The notes beneath the pieces were generated by a model. The model saw nothing but the letters and a program-made list of their open reading frames with translations. It was not told where the DNA came from and ran no database searches. From Aureimonas phyllosphaerae (GTDB lineage: Bacteria > Pseudomonadota > Alphaproteobacteria > Rhizobiales > Rhizobiaceae): a stretch of 64,000 nt of DNA. Location of the stretch: the NCBI RefSeq assembly GCF_900113065.1, contig NZ_FOOA01000006.1, positions 1-64,000 on the forward strand. The letters run 5' to 3'. A program made the position numbers and the translations under genes. Below are positions 1-8,668 of this stretch, one piece after another (the stretch's first letter is position 1; every line of letters starts with the position of its first letter).

Positions 1-2
1 TC

Positions 3-1826
3 CTGCCGAGCCATTCGTTCTGGAGCGTGCTGCGCCAGACCGAGGTCGACCGCATCCTGTCGCAGACGGGCGACCGCTGGCATGCGGTGACCGGCGCTTT
101 TACGGCGAGCCGGACGGTGGCTGCGATCCTCGACGATGGCCACGATCCCCTCGATGACCTCGCCGATCTGCGCCTTCGCATCGACGGCTTCGACGCGGAC
201 GCGGTGGCGACGGGGCTCTACCAGCACTTTGCGGTGCAGGCGGGACCCTTCCAGCCCATGCCGGAGGAAGGGAAGGAGAGCAGCGATGGCAATGGCGAGA
301 ATGCTGGTCCACGCTCTGCGGGCCGCATCCCGATCGATGATCCGTTGTACCAGCAGGCAACGGGTATCGCGAAGCGCCTGGCCACGATCGGGCTGTCGGC
401 CCTGACACCGGACCTTCTGGATCTCGCATGCACCAAGGCGGGCCGCATCGAGGTCGCCGAGGCCATTCTCGCTCGCAGCCTGTGGTCGGCGTCGCGGCGT
501 GGAACGCCGGCGGGAGGGAATGGGGGCACTGTTCAAAACCTCGCGCTGGACGAGCTGCCGGGATACGAGGCGGTACGGGTTTGGGCGCAGGCGCTCGCCA
601 ACGACATCCGTTCCTTTGCCGCGGGCACCTTGGCCTGGCAGGACGTCGACCCCGGTGCACTTCTCACCGGGCCGCCGGGGACGGGTAAAACGCTCCTGGC
701 GGCGGCGATCGCCAAGAGCGCCGGTGCACGCTTCATCGCGACATCGTTCGCCGACTGGCAGGCCACTGGCGACGGGCATCTCGGCTCGACGCTTCAGGGC
801 ATCCGGCGCGCGTTCGAGGACGCGCGCAGCCAGGCGCCGACGGTTCTGTTCATCGACGAGATCGACTCCGTTCCAGCGCGCGACAGCAGCCGGCGTCACG
901 ACAGCTATTGGCGGGCGATCGTCAACGCCTTGTTGGAGGAGTTGGACGGGACCGGCCACCGTGAGGGTTTGATTGTCCTGGCCGCCTGTAACGATGCCGG
1001 TCACCTCGATCCGGCTCTGGTCCGATCCGGCCGCCTCGATCGCGTTGTCCTCATCGATCTCCCGACGGCTCAGGACCTTTGCGAGATCGTGCGCCATTAC
1101 CTGCCGATGGTTGGCGAAGCGGAAGCCATGCAGATCGGACACGCGCTGGCGGGACGGACGACCGGCGCGGACATCGCTCGCATGGCGCGCGAGGCGCGGC
1201 AGCTGGCGAGGCGCGACAGGCGCCCGGTCACGTCCCATGACGTCCTGCAGGTCGCCATGCCGCCGGACACCCGCTCTCCAGCCCTGCGGCGGCGCATTGC
1301 CGTGCACGAGGCGGGTCACGCCGTGGCGCTGTTGTCGATGGGGCTCTGTCCGTCCATTGTGTCGATCCTGCCAGGGCCCGAAGGATCCGGGGGGCAGGTC
1401 AGGATCGGCTCGATCGGCTCAGGGGAGGGGCTTCTTCGAGACGTCGAGGCCGCCGTCATCGTCGCGCTGGCTGGCCGGGCTGCGGAAGAGCTTATCCTCG
1501 GCGAAGCTTCGGCAGGCGCTGGTGGGGGGGGCCTGTCCGATCTTGCGCAGGCAACGCAGCGTCTGGCCCATCTGGAAGGCCAGATGGGGTTGGGTCGCTC
1601 CCTTGTTCATCAACAGCAGGTCGATGTGCGGGACATCGATCGGCGTCTCCAGCGCCTCTACGGCGAAGCACAGATGATTGTGCTGCAATACCAAAAAGCC
1701 GTTCGCAGGATCGCCGACGAGCTTGTTGCAAAGCGGATCCTAAACGATGCATCTTTGAAAGCTATTTTGCACGCGCAAGAAGTGGGTTCAAAAGGTTGCC
1801 CGCATAAAAAAATGAGGTATGAATGA
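3..1826 (+). CDS. FtsH-like AAA ATPase / M41 zinc protease, 5' end outside window
   Basis: ATP-driven metalloprotease of the FtsH (M41) type. The frame is open to the left edge, so the true start is probably outside; the first possible start inside is GTG at 27. Numbered from that GTG, Walker A GPPGTGKT lies at residues 215-222, Walker B is VLFIDEID, and the arginine-finger region follows. The zinc site HEAGH is at 427-431, with the distal Asp ligand in the SDLAQAT segment. No membrane span is visible in the part present, unlike housekeeping FtsH, which is anchored by two N-terminal helices. That suggests a soluble accessory paralogue, but the missing N-terminus could hold them. The 3' end is markedly AT-richer than the body. 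Family assignment is firm; role and substrates are unknown. Confidence 0.88.
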   Translation: MPSHSFWSVLRQTEVDRILSQTGDRWHAVTGAFTASRTVAAILDDGHDPLDDLADLRLRIDGFDADAVATGLYQHFAVQAGPFQPMPEEGKESSDGNGENAGPRSAGRIPIDDPLYQQATGIAKRLATIGLSALTPDLLDLACTKAGRIEVAEAILARSLWSASRRGTPAGGNGGTVQNLALDELPGYEAVRVWAQALANDIRSFAAGTLAWQDVDPGALLTGPPGTGKTLLAAAIAKSAGARFIATSFADWQATGDGHLGSTLQGIRRAFEDARSQAPTVLFIDEIDSVPARDSSRRHDSYWRAIVNALLEELDGTGHREGLIVLAACNDAGHLDPALVRSGRLDRVVLIDLPTAQDLCEIVRHYLPMVGEAEAMQIGHALAGRTTGADIARMAREARQLARRDRRPVTSHDVLQVAMPPDTRSPALRRRIAVHEAGHAVALLSMGLCPSIVSILPGPEGSGGQVRIGSIGSGEGLLRDVEAAVIVALAGRAAEELILGEASAGAGGGGLSDLAQATQRLAHLEGQMGLGRSLVHQQQVDVRDIDRRLQRLYGEAQMIVLQYQKAVRRIADELVAKRILNDASLKAILHAQEVGSKGCPHKKMRYE

Positions 1827-2365
1827 TAATTCGTCGCAATAATGAAGCGATTAAAAGGAATTATCGAATGTACCTTTGCTGCAATCGCTGAGTCGAGAGA
1901 AATAAATACTATATATTAATTGAATCGTCATCCGGAGAATACCAAAATCGAAGATTTTATTCCAATCAATGGTGATTAACCAGGTGTAGCGTTGCCGAAA
2001 AATCGCCAAGGCATTCGCGAATGGATGGACACCCACCTTGGCGTCACGTTTGGCGCCTAACCTCTCAACGCTGAACACCTTCTGGCTCGCCGCTGTCGCG
2101 CTTGGGGTTCACGGATCTGATCGAGGTGACAGCACGGGGACGGAGGCGCGTCAAAAATCCTGCGCTGAGTGCAACGACGAACATTTGTGCGCCGGTGACA
2201 TCTCTTGTTCGTCTCAATGGGTGAGCCGCAGGCGCCGATGCGATCCTCGCATTCGACTGTAAAAAACCCTAAGTGTTGGCGCGCGATGCGTTAGGCCGCA
2301 TGGGGTACCGCGCGCATCTATGCTAGGGCATCGCGAAAGCGCCGCCGTTCAAAGAGGTCGTTGAC
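1827..2365. other. 539-base intergenic stretch, AT-rich in its left half
   Basis: No convincing gene was seen. Bases about 1740-1990 are clearly AT-richer than the rest of the window. A short open frame ending at the TAA near 2060 reads PGVALPKNRQGIREW and may be the tail of a decayed gene, but I cannot name the family. No tRNA, inserted-element end or clear terminator was recognised. The right end must hold the promoter of the LOV operon, but no clear sigma-70 or EcfG-type pair of boxes was found there. Confidence 0.4.
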
Positions 2366-2914
2366 TTGCAGTCGCACTCCATTCCGCCACAGCTCGAAAC
2401 CTATTTCGAGCGGGCCAGCGTGGCCATTGCGCTGGCGGCCTGCGGCGACGACAATCCGCTTCTTCGCGTGAACGCCGCCTTCGAGGAACTGACAGGCTAC
2501 ACGTCGGCCGATGTCGTGGGGCGCAACTGCCGTATGCTCCAGCGGGACGCCGACAATGGCGAGGCGCGCGAGCGGATCCACGCGTTCCTCGCCTCCGACA
2601 CGCAGGACAGCGTCCGCACGCCGATCGTGAACTTCCACAAGGACGGCCATCCCTTCGTCAATCTTCTCTTCATGTCGAAGCTGCGCAATCAGTCCGGCCG
2701 CTGCGAATTCATCTTCGCCTCGCAGTTCGACGTCAGCCGCTCGCAGCCGGAGCTCCTGGCCGCCTACGACCGCGAACTCGCACGCACGCTTCTCGATCTG
2801 AAGCCGAAGCTTGCCGACACGGGAATCGTCATCGAAGGCACCCTGATGACGATTGCCAACACGGCCTCCACGGTCGCCCAGGCCAAGCTGAGGCTCGCCG
2901 AACTCGATGGTTGA
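2366..2914 (+). CDS. short LOV-domain (blue-light PAS) protein
   Basis: A 182-residue protein with a single LOV/PAS domain. GRNCRMLQ at residues 52-59 matches the LOV signature GxNCRFLQ, so Cys55 should form the flavin-cysteinyl adduct in blue light. The downstream segment with NFHKDG and the FASQFDVSR strand fits the rest of the domain. Residues about 130-182 form a helical tail with no output domain, as in short LOV proteins that signal through partners. The start used is TTG, preceded by AGAGG at a normal distance; no better ATG lies near. Its last 8 bases overlap the start of the kinase gene, so the two are translationally coupled. I infer that it feeds light or redox signals to that kinase. 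Confidence 0.85.
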   Translation: MQSHSIPPQLETYFERASVAIALAACGDDNPLLRVNAAFEELTGYTSADVVGRNCRMLQRDADNGEARERIHAFLASDTQDSVRTPIVNFHKDGHPFVNLLFMSKLRNQSGRCEFIFASQFDVSRSQPELLAAYDRELARTLLDLKPKLADTGIVIEGTLMTIANTASTVAQAKLRLAELDG

Positions 2915-5900
2915 GCTGCCGCAGGATATGGATCGCGGGCCGTCCGAAAGCGTGACCGAGATCGAGGGGCAGGAGGGCATTCCCTTTCTGCCGATCATCG
3001 GGGTCGGGGCGTCCGCCGGCGGTCTTGAGGCGCTGCGCGAGATGCTGGGCGCGGCGAAGGTGCCGACCGGCATGGCCTTCGTCGTGGTGCAGCACCTCGA
3101 CCCCTATCACGAGAGTATGCTGGCGCAGCTTCTCGACCGGCACACGCCGCTGACCGTCGTGCAGAGCGAGGGCGGCGAGCGCCTGCAGGCCGAAACCGTC
3201 TACATCATTCCGCCGGGCCATGGTCTTATCGTCAGCGACGGGGTGCTGGAGCTGACCGAGTTCGCCCAGCCGCGGGGCCTGCGGCGTCCGATCGACGATT
3301 TCTTCGTCTCGCTAGCCGGCGACCAGCAGACCCGCGCGGCCTGCGTGATCCTGTCGGGCACAGGGGGGGACGGCACGACGGGCCTGCGCGCCGTCAAGGA
3401 GCACGGCGGCCTCTGCGTCGTGCAGGATCCCTCGACCGCGAAATACGACGGCATGCCGGTCTCGGCGGTCGGCACGGGCCTTGTCGACTTCATCAAGGCG
3501 CCAGGCGAGATCCTCGCGTGCCTCTCCTCGTTCTTCCGCCGGCGCGAGAGCGAGGCGACGGAGACGGAGGCCGGCTTCAGCGCCGATCTCGTGGACGATC
3601 TGACGCGCGTCCTGCGCACCACGGTGGGCCACGACTTTTCCGGCTACAAGCGCTCGACCCTTGTGCGACGGGTGGAGCGGCGCATGCACGTTCTCGGCCT
3701 CGACACGGGCCGCAGCTACGTCGCGCGCCTTCGCGCCGACGGCGCCGAATGCGAGGCGCTGTTTCGTGACCTCCTGATCAACGTCACGCGCTTCTTCCGC
3801 GACGCCGAGCATTTCAAGGTCCTGCGCGAGAAGGCGATCGAGCCCCTGATGCGCGAGCATGCGGGCGAGGAGGACCTGCGCGTCTGGGTGCCGGGCTGCT
3901 CGAGCGGCGAGGAGGCCTATTCGATCGCGATGATCTTTGCGGAAGTCGCGCGCGAGACCGGCCAGCCGCTCGGTGTCCAGATCTTCGCCACCGACATCGA
4001 CGAGCGCATGCTGCGCATCGCCCGCGACGGGGTCTATCCCGCCTCGGCGCTGGCCGACATTCCGAACGACTGGCGCGAGCGCTACGTCGTGCCCCACGCG
4101 GAAAGCTTCTCGATCGCCCCGGCGATCCGCGACCTGATCCGCTTCTCGCCGCACAGCCTCGTCAAGGATCCGCCGTTCTCGCGCATCGACCTCCTGTCGT
4201 GCCGGAACCTCCTGATCTACTTCGACGACCGCCTGCAGCAGTCGGTGATCCCGCTGATGCACTATGCCGTACGGCCAGGCGGCTACTTGTTTCTCGGGCC
4301 CTCGGAGAGCGTCAGCCGCTTCGAATACCTGTTTCCGACGATCGACCATCAGGCGCGCCTCTTCGAGCGCTCGCCGGGCGCCCCGCAATATCCGATTGAC
4401 CTGCCGGGCAGCGGCGTGCGCCGTCCGGTGCGTCACGCGGATGGGGGCGGGCGGCGGCTCGGAAGCTCGGAAAGCGACGAGATGGCGCTCCTGCGCCGCA
4501 TCGTCGACCGCTACGCCCCGGCGACCCTCGTCCTCGACCAGGACGGCAACATCGACGCCGCGCACGGGCCGCTCAGCCGCTTCTTCGACTTCCCCGTCTC
4601 GCGCGCGGGCGGCTCCAGCGCGACCTCGCTCGCCAAGCCGGGTCTGCGCAGCGTCGTCGGCCCGCTGCTGCGCCAGGTCCGCGACAACGGCAAGCGCCTC
4701 GTCGTGAACTCGGTCGAGGTGAAGTCGGAATACGGGGCGCAGGAGGTGCAGGTCGTCTGCGATCCGCTGCCCGACGGCACGTTCCTCTTCGTGTTCCGCG
4801 AGACCGCGCCCTTCCGCCCGATCTCGGACCCCGATCTCGTGGCGATGAGCGACGGCGACGATCACCTGGAAACGCTGGAGCACGAGCTGCGCGTGACGCG
4901 CCACCGGCTCCGTTCGACCGTGGAGGAACTGGAGACGGCGAACGAGGAGCTGAAGAGCTCCAACGAAGAAATGATGTCGATGAACGAGGAGCTCCAGTCC
5001 ACCAACGAGGAGCTCTCCACCGTCAACGACGAGCTGAAGGGCAAGGTCGACCAGATCACGGTCGCCAATTCGGACCTTCGCAACTTCTTCGAATCGACCG
5101 ACCTCGCCGTCGTCGTCCTCGACCGCAACCTGTGCCTTCGCTCGTTCACGGCCGCGGCCCTGAAGCTCTTTCCGTTCCAGCCGTCCGATCGCGGCCGCCC
5201 GCTCGGCGACATGACGAGCCGGCTCGACGACGACGCCTATCTCGGCGACGCCGAAGCCGTGCTGCAGGGCCACGCGCCGATGCAGAGGCGCGTCACGCTG
5301 CGCAAGGCCGACCGGACGCTCTCCTTGCGCATCATGCCCTATCGCACGCAGACCGACAGCGTCGACGGCGTGACGCTGGTCTTCACCGACATCACCGACG
5401 CCCTGTCGCTGGAGCGCGAGCTGACTGCCGAGCGCGAGCGCCTGGACCTTGCGGTGAAGGCGGGCGGCATCGGCATCTGGGAGTATTTTCCCGACAGCGG
5501 CGAGGTCGTCCTCGATCCTACAGAGCGCGATCTCTTCGGCGTGGACGACACCGAGACGCACGAGATCGAAGGTCTGATGGCGACGATCGAGCCGGACGAC
5601 CGCCAGCGCATCGAGGAGGAGCTTCGCCGCGCAGTCTCGGGCGAGGCCGACTTCGAGGCAAGCTTCCGCGTGATCGCGCAGGACGGTGCGACGCGTTACC
5701 TCAAGGGCTTCGGGCGTCTCGTCGCCGATTCCGCTCCCCGACGTCTCGTCGGCGTCTCGATCGACGTGACCACCGAACGGGAGGCCACCAACACGCGCGA
5801 GATCATGCTGCGCGAGATGAACCACCGGGTGAAGAACCTCTTCGCCATCATCGGCGGCATGATCACGGCGGGCTCGCGCACGCATTCGGACGTGAAGGCC

Positions 5901-6377
5901 TTCTCGCGCGGGATGCGCGAGCGAATCGCCGCCCTCGGGCAGGCGCATTCGCTGGCGGCCCCTTCGGGCGAGCAGTACGCGATCGATCTTCGGGAGCTTC
6001 TGGAGACGACGCTGGCCGCCTATCGCGGCCAGGCCGACATCGAACTCGAGGGCCCGAGCGCCACGATCGACGGGCGCTACCTGTCGCCGCTCGCCCTTCT
6101 TCTGCACGAATGGGCGACCAACTCCTACAAATACGGCGCGCTGGGAGCAGATAACGGACGGTTGCGCGTGTCGTGGGCGATGCGTGCGGACGGGTTGGAC
6201 TTCTCCTGGCTGGAGCGCTCGGACCGGACCAAGGCCGACGATGGCGAACCTGGGTTCGGAACGCTTCTGGTGGAGACGTCTTCCCGTCAGCTGGACACGC
6301 AGATCCACCGTTCGACCGGGGAGGGGCGTTTCCAGATCGAGATGCGTTTGCCCGTGGAGGTCCTGGCTGGTGTCTAG
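2907..6377 (+). CDS. CheB-CheR-PAS-HWE hybrid sensor histidine kinase
   Basis: A 1156-residue multidomain sensor. Residues about 28-210 are a CheB methylesterase domain with GASAGG (Ser36), VQHLDP and TGGDG for the catalytic triad, but without the usual receiver. Residues about 230-490 are a CheR methyltransferase domain with the SAM motif VPGCSSGEEAYS. A long Glu/Asn-rich coiled coil (about 650-730) leads to one or two PAS domains. The kinase core starts at REMNHRVKN (969-977, His973), followed by an N box with HEWATNSYKYG and a WLE motif, which define the HWE family. Such CheB/CheR-PAS kinases are known in rhizobia, sometimes with light or stress roles. No chemoreceptor or flagellar gene is nearby, so a methylation role in chemotaxis is not supported. 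It is coupled to the LOV gene before it and the receiver after it. Confidence 0.9.
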   Translation: MVELPQDMDRGPSESVTEIEGQEGIPFLPIIGVGASAGGLEALREMLGAAKVPTGMAFVVVQHLDPYHESMLAQLLDRHTPLTVVQSEGGERLQAETVYIIPPGHGLIVSDGVLELTEFAQPRGLRRPIDDFFVSLAGDQQTRAACVILSGTGGDGTTGLRAVKEHGGLCVVQDPSTAKYDGMPVSAVGTGLVDFIKAPGEILACLSSFFRRRESEATETEAGFSADLVDDLTRVLRTTVGHDFSGYKRSTLVRRVERRMHVLGLDTGRSYVARLRADGAECEALFRDLLINVTRFFRDAEHFKVLREKAIEPLMREHAGEEDLRVWVPGCSSGEEAYSIAMIFAEVARETGQPLGVQIFATDIDERMLRIARDGVYPASALADIPNDWRERYVVPHAESFSIAPAIRDLIRFSPHSLVKDPPFSRIDLLSCRNLLIYFDDRLQQSVIPLMHYAVRPGGYLFLGPSESVSRFEYLFPTIDHQARLFERSPGAPQYPIDLPGSGVRRPVRHADGGGRRLGSSESDEMALLRRIVDRYAPATLVLDQDGNIDAAHGPLSRFFDFPVSRAGGSSATSLAKPGLRSVVGPLLRQVRDNGKRLVVNSVEVKSEYGAQEVQVVCDPLPDGTFLFVFRETAPFRPISDPDLVAMSDGDDHLETLEHELRVTRHRLRSTVEELETANEELKSSNEEMMSMNEELQSTNEELSTVNDELKGKVDQITVANSDLRNFFESTDLAVVVLDRNLCLRSFTAAALKLFPFQPSDRGRPLGDMTSRLDDDAYLGDAEAVLQGHAPMQRRVTLRKADRTLSLRIMPYRTQTDSVDGVTLVFTDITDALSLERELTAERERLDLAVKAGGIGIWEYFPDSGEVVLDPTERDLFGVDDTETHEIEGLMATIEPDDRQRIEEELRRAVSGEADFEASFRVIAQDGATRYLKGFGRLVADSAPRRLVGVSIDVTTEREATNTREIMLREMNHRVKNLFAIIGGMITAGSRTHSDVKAFSRGMRERIAALGQAHSLAAPSGEQYAIDLRELLETTLAAYRGQADIELEGPSATIDGRYLSPLALLLHEWATNSYKYGALGADNGRLRVSWAMRADGLDFSWLERSDRTKADDGEPGFGTLLVETSSRQLDTQIHRSTGEGRFQIEMRLPVEVLAGV

Positions 6378-6750
6378 CGTCGTGATGGTGGTGGAAGACG
6401 AGTTCTTCGTGGCGCTGGATATCGAGGATGTGCTCACCGGCCTCGGCTACGAGATGGACGGCCCCTATCCGACGGTCCGCGAGGCCGGCGACGGGTTATC
6501 GGCCAAGACCCCCGACTGCGCCATCCTCGACGTCCGCCTGAAGGACGGCGACGTGTTTCCGGTGGCCGATGCGCTGCACGCCGCCGCGGTTCCGATCATC
6601 TTCCATTCCGGCCATGCCGACGACCAGCAGCTTCGCAAGCGCTACCCCTCGGCCCGCATTTGCTCCAAACCCTCCTCGCCGTCCTCGCTGCAGGCGGCGA
6701 TCGAGGATGCGATGGCGGCAAGCCGCGCGGCGCGAGCGTCCGCCGGCTAA
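6370..6750 (+). CDS. single-domain response regulator (receiver)
   Basis: A 126-residue CheY-like receiver without an output domain. Acidic residues Glu9 and Asp10, phospho-acceptor Asp54 (AILDVRL), Ser80 and Lys100 (SKP) are all in place. The start chosen is GTG at 6370, which overlaps the kinase stop codon by 8 bases; ATG at 6385 is an alternative. It is the natural phosphorylation partner of the HWE kinase before it. HWE kinases commonly pair with stand-alone receivers in alphaproteobacteria. Its downstream target is not visible here, because no nepR, phyR or ecfG gene lies in the window. Confidence 0.88.
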   Translation: MSSVVMVVEDEFFVALDIEDVLTGLGYEMDGPYPTVREAGDGLSAKTPDCAILDVRLKDGDVFPVADALHAAAVPIIFHSGHADDQQLRKRYPSARICSKPSSPSSLQAAIEDAMAASRAARASAG

Positions 6751-7032
6751 GACAGGTGGAGGCGAACGCTCGCCGCGCAATTCCGCCCGCAGCTCTATCG
6801 TTAATCACGCACGGCGCCGGACCGTGTCGCCGCGATGGCGGACCATCTTGTGCGGACGACCGATGCTCGGAACCTGTGCCGATCGACCGCCCCATCGATC
6901 CCACCGCATGACCCGACGCCCGGGTCGTCGCACCTCGCTGTCGCCGGTCGGATCGTCGCAGGACCGCAGTCGGTCGCCACGATCGGTCCGTCGCCCTTGC
7001 TCTGCCCGCCGGGCCGCCTCATCTTGAGCCAG

Positions 7033-8103
7033 ATGAACCGACGACAGATCTTTCAGCTCCTGGGGCTCGGCGCCGCGGCGACCGCCACGGTCGCAGGCAC
7101 GAGGACCGCAATGGCCGGCAACCACTATTACGACGGCCCACCGAGCGACCATTTCGACGGGACGCGCTTCTTCAATCCGGGCGGCATCGAGCCGCGCCCG
7201 TTCACCGACGTCCTGCGCTGGCGCTTCGGCGGGGGCGGCGAGCGCGCCGTCTGGCCGGAGCGGGTCGCAAGCCCGTTCCCGGCGGCCGTGCCCGACGCGC
7301 GGATCGAGGACCTCAGGCTGACCATGGTCGGGCATGCGACGCTTCTCGTGCAGGTCGCCGGTCTCAACATCCTGACGGACCCGGTCTGGTCGGAGCGCGT
7401 CTCGCCGGTCTCCTTCCTCGGGCCACGGCGCGTCGTTGAGCCGGGGATCGCCTTCGAGCGCCTGCCCAAGATCGACCTCGTCCTTCTCAGTCACAATCAC
7501 TATGACCATCTCGACGTCGAGACGCTGGCGCGGCTGAAGGCCAAGCACGATCCGCTGGTGGTCATGCCGCTCGGCAACGACTGCATCGTGCTCGACGCGG
7601 TGCCGGGCATGCGGCTTCAGGTCGGCGACTGGGGCGACCGGATCGAGACGCCGGATGCGGTGATCCATGTCGAGCCCGCGCACCACTGGTCGGCGCGGGG
7701 CCTTCGCGACCGGCGCATGGCGCTGTGGGCGGCGTTCGTCGTGGAGACGGCAGCCGGCCGCATCTACCATATCGGCGACACCGGCTTTCACGAGGGCATC
7801 AACTACCGCGCGGCCGCCGCCAAGCACGGCGATTTCCGCCTCGCGATCCTGCCGATCGGCGCCTACGAGCCCCGATGGTTCATGGCCGGCCAGCACCAGG
7901 GGCCGGAAGACGCCGTGGCGGGCATGGTGCTGGCGAAGGCGCAATATGCGGCCGGCCACCACTGGTCGACCTTCCAGCTGACCGACGAGCCGATCGACGA
8001 GCCCGGCCGGCTCCTCGCCGAGACGCTGCGTCAACGCGGCATCGCGCGCGAGCGCTTTCGCCCGATGCTGCCGGGCGAGGTCTGGGACGTGCCAAAGGCC
8101 TGA
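7033..8103 (+). CDS. exported metallo-beta-lactamase-fold hydrolase (NAPE-PLD/UlaG-like)
   Basis: A 356-residue protein of the NAPE-PLD-like branch of the metallo-beta-lactamase fold. The metal motif SHNHYDHLD gives His154, His156, Asp158 and His159, and further ligands occur in HHWS, GDTGFH and the C-terminal GHHWSTF segment. The N-terminus NRRQIFQLLG followed by an Ala-rich hydrophobic stretch and AMA looks like a Tat signal, so a periplasmic location is likely. The ATG at 7033 was chosen because the signal sequence starts there; TTG at 7024 is possible. The frame extends further upstream without domain content. Substrate is unknown; family members act on lipids, lactones or nucleotides. 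It ends 4 bases before the convergent mgtC-like pseudogene. Confidence 0.82.
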   Translation: MNRRQIFQLLGLGAAATATVAGTRTAMAGNHYYDGPPSDHFDGTRFFNPGGIEPRPFTDVLRWRFGGGGERAVWPERVASPFPAAVPDARIEDLRLTMVGHATLLVQVAGLNILTDPVWSERVSPVSFLGPRRVVEPGIAFERLPKIDLVLLSHNHYDHLDVETLARLKAKHDPLVVMPLGNDCIVLDAVPGMRLQVGDWGDRIETPDAVIHVEPAHHWSARGLRDRRMALWAAFVVETAAGRIYHIGDTGFHEGINYRAAAAKHGDFRLAILPIGAYEPRWFMAGQHQGPEDAVAGMVLAKAQYAAGHHWSTFQLTDEPIDEPGRLLAETLRQRGIARERFRPMLPGEVWDVPKA

Positions 8104-8106
8104 CGG

Positions 8107-8592
8107 TCAGCCGCGGTCCGGACCCCGCGCCCCGTCCTCGGCTCTCCCGTTGCGCCGGTCGCTTCGGGGGAGGAAGCGTTCGGACATGCGAACGACGGTG
8201 AGGATCACGGTCCCGAACGCCAGCCCGATGGCGACGAGCCGGAACTGACCGGCGCCCGATGCGATGCCGAGCGCGGCGGCGAGCCAGATGTTGGCGGCCG
8301 AGGTGAGGTTGTGGACGCTGCCGCGCGAGACGAAGATCGCGCCGGCCGCGACGAAGCCGACAGCCTGCGCCAGTCCCTAGATCACCCGCAAGGGGTCGAG
8401 CCCACTTCCGCCCGCTGCCGAAAGGCTGGCCTGGCGCTCGAGCGCCGAAACGGTGATGAGGGCGGAACTGAGGGCGACGAGGGCATGGGTGCGCACGCCG
8501 GCCGAGATGCCGCGCAGCTCGCGATCAAGACCAAGCGCCAGTCCCGAAAGAGACGCCAGTCCAAGCCGCCAGACGATGTCCCAGTCCGTCAT
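8107..8592 (-). pseudogene. MgtC/SapB-family membrane protein gene with an in-frame amber codon
   Basis: Read on the minus strand from ATG at 8592, the protein begins MTDWDIVWRL and carries the family landmark LGLDRELRG. The frame reaches DPLRVI and meets TAG at 8379-8377. The same frame then continues with GLAQAVGFVAAG and NLTSAANIWLAAALGIA, the next conserved MgtC segments, to a TGA at 8107. A CAG-to-TAG change (Gln) would explain this, since homologues read RVIQG there. Everything else is intact, so this is a very recent nonsense mutation, a sequencing error, or a readthrough site. The intact protein would be about 161 residues, an inner-membrane protein of uncertain transport or regulatory role. 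Confidence 0.85.
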
Positions 8593-8596
8593 GGGT

Positions 8597-8645
8597 CGCC
8601 CCCGTCCTCCCGTTGCATCCAGGATGCCAACGGGAGGCGGGGGCG
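8597..8645 (-). terminator. long hairpin between paoC and the mgtC-like gene
   Basis: The left arm CGCCCCCGTCCTCCCGTTG (from 8597) pairs with CAACGGGAGG and CGGGGGCG on the right with single-base bulges; the stem continues through GCAT/ATGC around a CCAGG loop. It lies 24 bases after the paoC stop and 5 bases before the mgtC ATG. There is no T-run, so it may slow or end paoABC transcription, or act in the mgtC leader. Confidence 0.5.
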
Positions 8646-8668
8646 GCTGTTCCCCGGCCGCTAGACGG

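Noticed and set aside
2038..2262. 74-residue open frame in the left intergenic region
   Set aside because: No start signal, no recognisable domain, and Arg/Cys-rich composition; judged non-coding.
2907..4380. CheB/CheR domains as evidence of a chemotaxis locus
   Set aside because: No cheA, cheW, chemoreceptor or flagellar gene is nearby, and the domains are part of a sensor kinase.
3312..6437. 1041-residue open frame on the minus strand opposite the HWE kinase
   Set aside because: It is a codon-bias shadow of the kinase gene in high-GC DNA. It is very rich in Arg, Ala and His, has no recognisable domain, and the plus-strand protein is full of family motifs.
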